A stretch of 44,009 bases of DNA. Source: Oehlia diaphana. Taxonomy: Eukaryota; Glomeromycota; Glomeromycetes; Glomerales; Glomeraceae. Below the pieces are notes generated by a model. That model made no database searches, was not told the origin of the DNA, and saw nothing but the letters and a program-made list of their open reading frames with translations. A program made the position numbers and the translations under genes. Shown here one piece after another: positions 1 to 10,233 of this stretch. Positions within the stretch are counted from its first letter, which is position 1. Each line of letters starts with the position of its first letter. Location: contig QZLH01000737.1 of NCBI GenBank assembly GCA_003833135.1, forward strand, positions 8,885-52,893. Reading direction: 5' to 3'.

Positions 1-58
1 CGAAAATTAATTTCGTTATAATTTATTATAAGTATTTTTTTAAGAGCGTGAACTCAAT

Positions 59-97
<39 letters not shown>

Positions 98-103
98 TTT
101 ATT

Positions 104-146
<43 letters not shown>

Positions 147-400
147 TTGATTAAATATTGTCTACTTTTTTTCTCGTAAAAAAACGAATAATAATATATA
201 ATAACTAAATAAATATAAACAAAAGTGAAAATGTCTAAAATGCAAATTAAATGCTACTGTACATTATTTTTTGAGGAGAAAGATTTTGATGTATATAGCA
301 AAGGAATGTGTTTTCTATTTATAAAGCAAATTAAGATAGATATAATACATAATTAAACAATTATTGAATATTACTCTTGAAATCTTCAAAAGTAAACTTG
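1..400. other. AT-rich spacer with T/A homopolymer blocks
   Basis: No gene is visible. Positions about 61-146 hold two successive blocks of a long T run followed by an A run, which makes self-complementary T(n)A(n) stretches. The rest is plain AT-rich DNA forming the 3' flank of the minus-strand gene that ends at 401. Confidence 0.6.
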
Positions 401-2281
401 TCATTTATCAAGTTTAATTTCAACCAAAGTATCTTGGGAATCACGACATTCATTGACAACACATCTAAATGGTCTGGGTTTAGTGATTGTAGTGGAAGTG
501 AAGTCTGTTATAGAAGAAGGATTTGTGGTAGGAGTAGTATTTGTACTCTGGGTACTTGTAGAAGGTATACCAATTTCTTCATCAATAGTATCAATAGCAG
601 TAAAATAATTCAAAATACTCAAATTACTCCAACGAGATCTTTTCGGAGAAGGGACCGATGAAGTAACTGAATCAATTGAATTCATACCTAGATTATCATC
701 AGTATCTTTAGGAGGTTTACTGCTAAAACCAAATTTTCTTGACCAATTACTCCATCTTTTAAAAGTAACTTTACGTTCTCGTTCCTTTAAATAATCATCA
801 TCATCTTGTCCATCTATTCTCTCCTTATTTTCTATCGCTTTATTTCTTGTATCTATTAATGTTTCTAATTCAGAGTAACGACCTTCTTTTTTATGATATA
901 ACATTTTTGTTAATTTTAATTTATCTAAATAATAAGTATCAAGATAATAATCTTTTAATAAATATTCTAAAATTTGTAAACGATCTTCCAAACTTGTTCC
1001 TTCAGGACGATCACTAACATTTTCACCAAATGGGATACCAGCAGAAGAAACATATTTATCAGCTAAATGTTGTTTAAAACTTCTACGACAATTCCAACAT
1101 CTAAATACAATTTTTTGAAGTATACCCCAAGGTTCAACTTTTGACATACCAAATAATCCTATATAAACGGTTACAATAAAACCGTAAAAACCACCCAAAT
1201 TAGAAACAAGAGATATGGTTTGATATTCATACTTTTCAATTTCTGTACGAAAATAATGAGGATTTTTTGGTACTATTACAAGTTGAGTCTCATCTGATGA
1301 TTGTCTTTTTAATGGTATTGAACGAGTATCAACTTTAAATTCCATTGAAAATACATCCGGACGAATATCTAATTGACCCATTAAATTAGTACTAAAAACT
1401 CTATGAATTAATACTGAATATTCCAATATATTTCGTTGACCTTTAATTATTGGAACACTATTATATTCAACGAATTTAGTATCAGGAGAACCAATAGTAA
1501 AACGTCCATGTTCAACAGTTGAAAGATCATCAAAATATACAGTATAAAAATTTGGTAAATCAATCGATGATAAAGTATCTTCTTCAATTGGAGGAATATT
1601 TGGTTTAATATTATAAAATATAAATGTTCTATTTAATCCATTTGATGAAACTTTTGGATCTTGAAATGAATCATCAATATTTGCATTATCCATATTATCT
1701 TCATTATCTTCAATATCTTCATTATTACCATCATAATTAGCATTATCATAACTAAAATTACTATCTTCATCATATACTGCTATATTTTCAGCAGGGATTT
1801 TTAAACAACCATTTTCTTCTGATAAAATGAGGGAACTACACTTTGAATCCGTATAATTCATGTTTTCTGATAATATTTCGGGTCCCACCTTTTTGGATTT
1901 CCCACATGTTATTGAAAATTGTGGTTCCGCTTGTGGTACTTCAGTATTATTTAATTTATTTATGAAAGCAGGACTTAATGAACCAGGACATATTACGAAA
2001 CCTATTTATTATTAAAATAATAAAAGAAATTTAATTAATTTATATATTATTATACTGATATTTTAATAATAATTAATATATTTACCAGGAAAACCTCCAC
2101 CTTTTTTAGATTCTAAAGTAACAATATTTGGGGATTTAACAAAGCTTACTAAGTTTAATATTTGAACATACCCATATGCTATTACTGCAAGAACAAGTAC
2201 TATAGCTGATGTTCTTCGTAATAAACGAAACCACCAGGGTTCATGTCTTTGATTAGTAAATATAGCATCTCTCGCAAACAT
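401..2281 (-). CDS. Two-membrane-segment protein, paralogue 1 (unrecognised family)
   Basis: Two exons, complement(join(401..2001,2086..2281)), give 598 aa in one frame. The donor is G|GTAAAT and the acceptor AATAG|G. The start is the ATG at 2281, because the N-terminus is conserved in the neighbouring paralogue (MF.RDAIF.N.R.EPWWF). Seen: a short N-terminal segment with the EPWWF motif, a hydrophobic segment at about residues 24-45, a roughly 280-residue loop with four cysteines shared with the paralogue (near 70, 93, 120 and 131) and an acidic D/N-rich stretch, a second hydrophobic segment at about 327-350 followed by GMSKVEPWG, then a long charged Ser/Thr-rich tail. Inference: both termini face the cytosol with a large outside or lumenal loop. 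This topology recalls two-TM channel subunits but no family motif supports that. The function is unknown to me. Confidence 0.85.
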
Positions 2282-3968
2282 TTTTTAAAAAACGGATTAT
2301 ATAACAAGGAAGGGAAAGAGAGTAAATTATATAAATATATTGTATATATATATAGTATAATATTTGATTGTTGGGTTTTTTCGGAAAGAAGAGTGTTCGT
2401 TAAAATAAAATGTTTATATTTATATTCTATTTATTTTATTTTTTTTTTGTTCTACACGCACCCGGCGTTAATAATTAGTAAGAAACTTTGTATTTAATCC
2501 AAATAGGTGGTGGACCCAAGAAAACACATTGTCAAAGGAAGATTTTAAAAAAAATAAACCTACGGATTGAGAGTTAATGAAAAAAAAAAAAAAAGGAAAA
2601 AATGAGGATATTTTTATTTATATGGATATAATCATATTACATTTTATCTCATTCGTTTTTGTTATATTACGAAAAATTTATTACTCAAGATTTCTTCTTT
2701 GTTCTTTAATAATATTTTGGTTTATCATTTAAACAAAGATCATCTTTGTAAAAAAGTATTATCCTTTGTCTACTGAAGATTAATATATCGAATATGTTAC
2801 ATAAATATCCGTTATTACATACAGAAGGAATGCACATAAAGATTACATGAAACTCTTAATGGTAACCTTTAAAGACCAAACTTGAATACAATGTCAATTT
2901 AATGATATGGAATTAAACGATCCGTTATACGGCATAAATACACATAATACAAGTATGTATTGTAAAGATTAATTAAATATAATTCAGAGTAGGTAATACG
3001 AAATCAAGTTTGCAGATTCTCAATTTTTTTAACTAATATTAATTATTTATTTGATACTTTCGATTCGTAAATTTGTTGTAAAAATAACAATTAGTTACAG
3101 CATTTACTAAAAGATTGACATTCACAATATGGTTCAAATTTTGCGATTTTTTGAGATTTACATTACAGAAACCTGAATACAATTATATTATTATATTATA
3201 TTATGTTACAGAACAGTGTTACATCAATTTAATTAAAAACCAATCATTTTACTTGGTAAATGGATTTTATATTCTTGGTTTCGAAACATTAAGAATCTTT
3301 TTACACTGAAAATAATCCACACCCACGGTGAGGGATCGACGTTTAAATATCTTGAATAATAATCTCAAAAAAAGAGAAGAAAAGTTTTTATATATATATA
3401 TTTTATAAATATATACAAAAATTACAAAAAAAGAAAGATAAAAATAAATTCAATATTAAAATATTTCCATTTTTCCTTGTTTTTTTTTTGTTGTTAAAAT
3501 TATTAAAAACTTATATTAAATAAACGCCATTTGCACAACGTTTATGAAACCAGTAAATCGGAATATTGAAGTCCGAAATTTACCAATTTATTATTAATAA
3601 TAAATGGATTATAATTTTACCCTAATTATGGGTGTTTGTATTTTATTTATACTGGGTAACGTTCACTTTTTCATGGCGTAAATATTGTTAAATATTTGGG
3701 AATTTTACAACGAATTTTATCAAGTTATCTAGAAATCTAGAAAAATCAAAATATTGTATGATTATGATTGGCGCGAGTTATCTATTCTTAACAACAAATT
3801 ATTCTTTCAACAGCATGATCCTATAAAGAGATATATACTATATAATTCAAGCCATGGCTTTTAATTTTTTTTATCATTAATTTTTTTTATTGATTTTTTA
3901 TAATATACACTATATTTTATATGATCACATGATCATAATTTTTTTAATCGGTAATAATTTTTCCTATT
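2282..3968. other. Spacer between the two-TM paralogues
   Basis: This 1.7 kb holds the promoter side of paralogue 1 (2282 onward, with a TATA-rich stretch at 2330-2370) and the downstream side of paralogue 2. The short open frames at 2243-2497 and 3115-3309 have low-complexity composition and no start or splice context, and I do not count them as genes. Confidence 0.6.
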
Positions 3969-5468
3969 TTACAAATAATCTATATTGAATACAGAAGATG
4001 GTAAAGGAGAAATGACAGAAATTGAAAAAGGACTATTCAAATTTAAATCTAAATAATTATGATCATCTAGAGAAGGAACTTGTATCGTTAAAGAGGAGTC
4101 AGAATTGACACTATTATTTCTATTATTATTTCCTATTGAAAGCAAATCTTCTAATTTTTTATGAAAATCTTTTTGATAATCATATTTTGATACTTCGCCC
4201 TTTATTTCTTCCATGCAGTAAGTATCGAAATAGTTATCCTTTAGTAAATATTCCAAACTCTGAACACGTTCTTCTAAACTAATTTCTTTAGGGATATCTT
4301 CAATATTATCTACTAATGGTATACCAGGTTCAGTATTGTAATAATTAGCTAATTTATATTTAAAATCTCTTCTAAGACACCAAAATCTAAGTAAATATTT
4401 TTGAAGAAATCCCCAAGGTTCAATTCTAGGCATACCAAATAATAATAAATAAAAAGCTATAATAGCGCTGTGAAAACCACCAATGGTAGAAATAAGTGAT
4501 ATAGGATGATATTCAAATTTTTCTATTTCTTGTCGAAGAAAATGTGGAAGTTTTGGTAAAAGTATGAATTGGGTTTCCTTACTTTGTATATATTTTGTAT
4601 TAAATTTAATTTCCATTGTAAATAAATCAGGTACTATATTTAAAAGACCTATTAAACTAGAACTAAAAACTTTATGAGTATTAATAGAATATTCTATAAT
4701 ATTTTTTTGTCCTGAATTTATTAAAACATTAGTGTATTCAATAAAATAATTATCAAAATTTTTAACCGAATAATATACAGGTTCACTATCCGTTTCCTGA
4801 TGTATATAATCTTCAAAATATAATGTATAAAATGTTGGTATCTCAGATTTTATATTAGGTTGTATATTAAAGAACATTAGTGATTGATTAAATCCTAGAG
4901 ATTGTAATGGTATTTCCCCGTTACCAAAATCTTCATTATAAGCTGAATTATCATCTTTTTCATTAATAGAATCAATATATTTATCTTCAGGTTGAAATCT
5001 TAAACAACCATTTTCCGCTTTCGAAATTAATGAGCTACAATCATTATCTGTAATATTCATATTTTCCGATAATATTTCGGGACCTATTATCGTTGAAAAA
5101 CCGCATGTAATTGAAAATTGTGGATCAACTTGTGATTCATTATCTAAAATGAATTTAGGACTTGATGATTCTGGACATATTATGAATCCTATTTATGAAT
5201 AAGAATAATACTTACAGTAAATACTCGTTTATGATAATTGATTAAATTTTTGCAAAAAAAAAAAAATTTTACCTGGAAAATTTGCTACATTCTTATGTTC
5301 TACAATTAAAATGTTTGGAGAATTTAAAAAAGCAGCTACATCTTTTAATCGAGATAATCCATATATAAGTAATAAAAATATTAAGGATAACGCGATTGTT
5401 CTTCTTATTGTACTAAACCACCAGGGTTCATTTCTTTTATTCCGAAATATTGCATCACGAAAAAACAT
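3969..5468 (-). CDS. Two-membrane-segment protein, paralogue 2 (unrecognised family)
   Basis: Two exons, complement(join(3969..5188,5273..5468)), give 471 aa. The first exon is exactly the same length (196 nt) as in the gene at 401-2281, and the intron lies at the same codon (G|GT after Phe-Pro). Shared with paralogue 1: the N-terminal EPWWF motif and first hydrophobic segment, four cysteines in the loop, GPEILSENMN, the block R.EIEK.EY..ISL.S..GGF just before and into TM2, and the GM...EPWG.LQK motif after it. The Asp/Asn-rich insertion and the long Ser-rich C-terminal tail of paralogue 1 are much shorter here, which explains the 127-residue difference. The pair is an old tandem duplication in the same orientation, well diverged. 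Role not recognised; a membrane protein is the only safe statement. Confidence 0.85.
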
Positions 5469-5972
5469 TTTTTTTTTTTTTTTTTAAATCTTTAGGTAAA
5501 TAAATAAAATGATTGTAGAATGTATTTGATATATATATATATTCCTATATAATCCTGAAAATGTATGATATGAATATATATATGTGTGTGTGTGCGACCT
5601 GCGCGTCAAATACGAAAGGGAAAAATTTCTATAATACAAAAAGAAAAAAAAAACATTTGTAACATTAATAACCAGGAAAAGAACCAGCTTAATAAAAAAA
5701 TTAAATGATGAGAAATTTTTAAAAAATTTTATATTCAAAGGAGGATCAACAATTTGTTGTTATAATCTTTTCCTTCTTTAACAATAAAATGTAACAGAAC
5801 ACACAAAGACGCAACATAATTTTCTTTGTCCTATTGTGATCTTTTGGGTTTCACCCTTTTTTTTTGGGGGCTAATGACTAATATAAAATATATGTTGTGT
5901 TTAATTGTTAAAAGTTCCTAATACCAAATTTTGGATACCCGAAACACTTTTTTATTTAAAAATAGAATATGA
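5469..5972. other. Spacer with (TA)n and (TG)n microsatellites
   Basis: This is the upstream region of the second two-TM gene and the downstream region of the F-box gene. A TA/TG dinucleotide tract lies at about 5575-5594. The open frame on the minus strand at 5484-5738 is Phe/Tyr/Ile-rich low complexity and looks non-coding. Confidence 0.5.
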
Positions 5973-7592
5973 TTAATAACTTTTGACTTCCTTAATTGTA
6001 GGAATTAATTCATTAATTCTACTAAAATTATTATTACGTACATTTAAATAACCTAATATTTTTAAATTTCTATTCTTTTCTAAAACATATTGAATAATAA
6101 TATTAATAAATTCATCATCTAAAGATTTATAAATATCTAATTCAATAATATTAACATTAATATTAAAAAGAAATTTCTTAAAATTAATTGAATTACAAAA
6201 AGTTCTTATACCAAGAAATTTAAGAGTTTTAGGTAAAGAATTTGCTAAAAGAATTAAAGCTTGTAAAGAAATTGGAAAATCATTATCACCCAACCATTCG
6301 ATAATAATTAAAGAATTTAAAATTTTAAAAGAAAGTAAAGTTTCACATAATTTCATAATATCATTTGGTATTACTTTTAAAGAAAAATATTCTAATGAAT
6401 TTGAACAATATAATTTAATTATATCTAATAATTCAAAATTTATAAATTCTAATATTAATTTTTTTATTTTAAATGAAAATTTTAATAAAGATTTCATTAA
6501 ATAAATGAAATGTCTTTTATCTGTTATAATTAATTGAAATATTATTAAATTTTCAATATAAATTCGTTTCATTAACATTTCTTCTTCTTCTTCTTCTTCT
6601 TCTTCTTGATCAATTTCAAAATGTTCTGTTAATTCTAATGTAATTAAATTCTTACATTTACTTAATATTAATAATAATTTATTAATATTTCTTAAATAAT
6701 TGATTTTTAATGTTGTTAATGAATTAGATTGTGTTATTAATGATTTTGTAAAAGTTGAATAATTAAAAAATTCATTTATCTCCAAATATAAAAGATTTTT
6801 TTGATTTTCTATTAATTGAGAATATGCTTCACATATTCTTTTTTTGAATAATAAACTTTCAATATTATTTAATTCAATATAAATTTTTAAATATTTAATA
6901 TTAAAAAATATTTTTGATAATTTATTAAAAAAATTTATCAATAAATTTGAAATATAATTAATTATTTCAATAATTTCTCTTTGATAAATTAAATTAAATA
7001 AATTTGAAAAATTTACAAAATAAATATTAATTTCAAAATTTTTCAAATTTTTTAAAGAATTTTTTAATAAATTATTATTAATTAATATTTCTAAAAAATT
7101 ATTTTTTTTATATTTAAAATAATTTTTATAATTAAAATGAAATATTAATTTTTTAATATTAAAATTTGTTTTAAATATCATATTTAATAATAAATTTCTT
7201 GTAAAAATTTCTAAATCAATATTTGTTGGTATATTCGTATAAAAATAATTATAATGTAATTCAATTAAATATTCAAAATTATTTATATTGATTTCTTTTA
7301 TAAAATTTTGATATTTAAATAATGGTTTTTTTATAATAAAATCTAATGAATGATTGGTCTTTTTCATTAATTTTATTATTTCTTCTTCATTTAAATTTGA
7401 TATTAATGTTTGTATAATTTTAAATGATGTTTTTTGTTTAAATAAAAATGGTTTTTTCCATATTATTGGCATCGTAATAGAACACCATGTTCGATTTATT
7501 AAAATACATGAATATAATGATGTTAATGATGATTCTTCATTTAAATATTCTAATATATCTGAAATAATATCATTATTTAATTTTGAACACAT
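5973..7592 (-). CDS. F-box protein with LRR-like C-terminal region
   Basis: A single-exon gene of 539 aa. I chose the ATG at 7592 because the F-box starts there (MCSKLNNDIISDILEYLN); the 24 residues upstream in the same frame are Lys-rich and come from a poly-T tract. Residues 1-49 show the F-box pattern: LNNDIISDIL, a Leu/Cys-rich middle, then NRTWCSITMPIIWKKPF. The rest is Leu/Ile/Asn-rich with repeated patterns of the L..L.I...I.NL type, consistent with degenerate leucine-rich repeats. A run of nine Glu at about 6588-6609 comes from a GAA trinucleotide repeat and may vary in length. F-box proteins of this type normally bind Skp1 in an SCF ubiquitin ligase and use the C-terminal region for substrate choice. 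This family is large in Glomeromycotina. The substrate is unknown. Confidence 0.85.
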   Translation of the reverse strand: MCSKLNNDIISDILEYLNEESSLTSLYSCILINRTWCSITMPIIWKKPFLFKQKTSFKIIQTLISNLNEEEIIKLMKKTNHSLDFIIKKPLFKYQNFIKEININNFEYLIELHYNYFYTNIPTNIDLEIFTRNLLLNMIFKTNFNIKKLIFHFNYKNYFKYKKNNFLEILINNNLLKNSLKNLKNFEINIYFVNFSNLFNLIYQREIIEIINYISNLLINFFNKLSKIFFNIKYLKIYIELNNIESLLFKKRICEAYSQLIENQKNLLYLEINEFFNYSTFTKSLITQSNSLTTLKINYLRNINKLLLILSKCKNLITLELTEHFEIDQEEEEEEEEEMLMKRIYIENLIIFQLIITDKRHFIYLMKSLLKFSFKIKKLILEFINFELLDIIKLYCSNSLEYFSLKVIPNDIMKLCETLLSFKILNSLIIIEWLGDNDFPISLQALILLANSLPKTLKFLGIRTFCNSINFKKFLFNINVNIIELDIYKSLDDEFINIIIQYVLEKNRNLKILGYLNVRNNNFSRINELIPTIKEVKSY

Positions 7593-8455
7593 TTCGACAT
7601 TTCGTTTTTTTTTTTTTGTGAAATATTTTTTGAAAATTGCTTTTTTATAATTAATGATTTTCACGGAATCACCAAAATTGTTTACATATTATAAGTTTTT
7701 TTCAATTTGAAAAAAAAAAGGGAAATAGGAAATATCTGTTAATTATTCGTTATACATCGTTGATTAGTGAACATAAGTGAACATAGTAACGCGTTCTTTT
7801 TTGGAAATGACCAAAAAAAAAAAAAAAAGTTAAAAAATGAAAATGGAAAAGGGAATCGTAGATCACTAATTTATTGTGTAATACGTGTAATGATGCGCGT
7901 ACATGATGTATACGATTTATACGATGATTACAAAATTTTAATAGTAGATCAAAAAACTTTATCACTTAATCAAATAGGAGTAATAAATATCATAGGAGTA
8001 ATAAATATCGTTAAAATTAGTCATATGAAATCTCGTGACTCTGATATTAATTTAGTCATATATTATTTTGTAACTACTAAATGTTCCAGAATAATTTTAA
8101 AGTTTGTATCGGTCTAATAATAATCTGACAGTAATTTAAAACTTGTTTTAAAATAACTGTCAGACTATTATTAGACTGATACGAGTTTACAGTAGATTGA
8201 TACAATTTTACTATTCGGAATGAAAGATGATGGTTGCATGCTATAATTTCTTCACATTAATATAACATTAATATATCAATTTGAGTCATATTACCTACAA
8301 AGAAATTTTTTTTTATTTAAAGGCCAAAAAAAAAAAAATATCGAAATATTTGTTAAAAAATATTTGTTAAAAAACACGTTATAAAAAACTTAAAGCAACG
8401 CCTACATTTCTTTTATTATAAACACATTTAAACATAATACTTATATTTTGAAACC
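7593..8455. other. Spacer upstream of the F-box and bromodomain genes
   Basis: This shared 5' region lies between divergent genes. It contains an exact 18-bp tandem duplication (7974-7991 and 7992-8009) and the foldback at 8106-8182, listed separately. A 116-codon open frame at 7767-8117 on the plus strand runs through a poly-Lys tract and the tandem repeat; its composition does not look like a protein. Confidence 0.5.
8106..8182. repeat. 77-nt foldback (long-stem inverted repeat)
   Basis: The arms at 8106-8132 and 8156-8182 are reverse complements with 25 of 27 matches. The pairing continues inward for another 8 bp around a centre at about 8143, so nearly the whole 77 nt folds back. The flanks carry the same 5-mer AGTTT (8101-8105 and 8184-8188), which could be a target-site duplication, leaving an element of about 78 bp. 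A small MITE-like foldback element or a structured transcript are both possible. Confidence 0.7.
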
Positions 8456-9838
8456 ATGAGTTTAATTATAAACTCATATCTTTGCAAAAGGCGTAAGTTA
8501 TAATCTTCTTCTTTATTATAAAATCTTCTTTTTCAAATTTCTTTTCTTACTAATTCTATCTTTGACTTTTAGAACTTGTTAGTTATTTGGTACACAACAG
8601 AACTAATTTATCATATCGGGAATTCTTAACTGAATACCATGATCTTATTTATATTGCATCATTTCCATATATTTCAACATTACCATTCTCAAATTGGAAA
8701 ACTTTTGATGATTATTGGGCACATAAATTTTTAGATGAAGCAAATGAATTAATAAAGGAAAAAAAAATATTAAAAAAGAGTACAATTGATATCTTGAAAG
8801 AAAAGGTATTGTTTTATAACTAAATACTTTCTTATGTTTTTATATAAGCTCTATATCTTATTAACTTCTTATAAATTCTTTTATTACTAACAACTTTTTT
8901 AGATAAATAAAGAACGTTTACAACAAGAAAAATATCTTCAAATATATTGGCAAGAAGTAATCAAAAATTATAAAACTGAAAATTTAATACCTGGTGCAAC
9001 TTATACAAGAAAAACAATTAGAAAAACTCTTACTAAAGATAATATTAATCCAGATTTAATGTTTTGTTATAATATTTTATATGAACTTGAAAATACAATT
9101 TGGGCTTATCCATTTTATAAATTTGATAAAAATTTAGATATTTATAATCAAATAATTAATCCAATGGATTTATTTACTATTAATTTAAAATTAGAAAATA
9201 ATCAATATTCAAATCCATTTGAATTTAAAAGTGATATGAATTTAATATTTAAGAATAATGAAATAATTAATAATATTGAAATGATTAGTTTAGGTAATGA
9301 TTTAAGGCGTAATTTTAAAGAATGTTGGAAATTTTATTTTTATCAAAAAGCAGAACTTTTTTTTTCTTTTGAATTATATCAACAAATAATTCAAAATGAA
9401 TTAGAAAATATTGAACCAGAAGATATTGAATCAAATGATATTGAATTACATGATATTGAAGAAGATATTGAACCAGATATTGAACCAAATGATTTTTTAT
9501 ATCAACAACTTTTTCAAATTGAATCAGAACAAGAAATACCAGAAGAAGAACCAGATATTGAACCAAATGATTTTTTATATCAACAACTTTTTCAAATTGA
9601 ATCAGAACAAGAAATACCAGAAGAAGTTGAACAAGAAGAATGTGAAAATTTATATCAACAACTTTTTTTAGAAAATATTGAACCAGAAGAACAATTTTTT
9701 CAAATAGAATCTGAAGATATTGAATTAGAAAATGAACAAAAAGAACAAGAAATACCAGAAGAAGTTGAACAAGAATATGATGAAAATTTTCAATTTAAAC
9801 AACAAATTGAAGAATATGATAAAATCCAAATTGAATAA
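8456..9838 (+). CDS. Divergent bromodomain-like protein with Glu-rich repetitive tail
   Basis: Three exons, 8456..8492, 8573..8805 and 8903..9838, give 401 aa. Donors are GTAAGT and GTATTG, acceptors TTTTAG and TTTTTTAG, and all phases fit. The ATG at 8456 is the only start joined by a canonical donor; the second exon alone has none. Residues about 143-215 read as a bromodomain: an amphipathic N-terminal helix (ILYELENTIW), a WPF-shelf-like YPFYKF, Y.QIINPMDLFTI.LKL matching the Y..II..PMDL.TI..KL signature, then D.NLIFKNN with a following Asn where acetyl-lysine is usually contacted. The domain is divergent, so acetyl-lysine binding is inferred. Residues about 235-400 are Glu/Ile/Gln-rich and contain two identical 26-residue repeats. 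A decayed copy follows downstream. Likely nuclear, but no localisation signal was identified. Confidence 0.75.
9470..9625 (+). repeat. Perfect 78-bp tandem duplication inside the bromodomain-like gene
   Basis: Positions 9470-9547 and 9548-9625 appear identical over all 78 bases. Each encodes 26 residues starting Glu-Pro-Asp-Ile-Glu-Pro. The duplication is in frame and looks recent. Shorter Asp-Ile-Glu and Leu-Tyr-Gln-Gln units around it suggest repeated expansion of the tail. Confidence 0.9.
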
Positions 9839-10233
9839 AAATATCAAGATCAAAATTGATCATCAAGAAATTATTTCTTAAATTAATGAAATAATTTTCA
9901 AATTGAACAAAAATTTTTGTTAATACTGTTTATTTAAAAAAAATTATAAAAATATTGGTTGATTTTTTTTGTTTTAATATTATTATAAAATATATTCTTA
10001 TAGGATTACAATGTATTTTTTTTACATTTATTAAATAGCTTTATTAATAACATATATAATAAATAAATGCTGTTTAAATCATTATAAATACATAATAAAA
10101 TTAGATTTTTATATAAATAGACTATAAATTAACTTGTATGAAAGCTATATCATAATAAATATATAATGATATAGTTCATACTAATAAAAATTTAATATAA
10201 ATAACTATTTTATTATTCATAAAAATTATTTTC
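9839..10233. other. AT-rich spacer
   Basis: This is the 3' flank of the bromodomain-like gene. Its first 70 bases or so recur at about 12090-12160, after the decayed copy, so the duplicated unit included the downstream flank. No gene seen. Confidence 0.5.

Noticed and set aside
7767..8117. 116-codon open frame upstream of the bromodomain-like gene
   Set aside because: It runs through a poly-A tract and an 18-bp tandem repeat and ends in the foldback. The composition is not protein-like, and a spliced gene starts just downstream.
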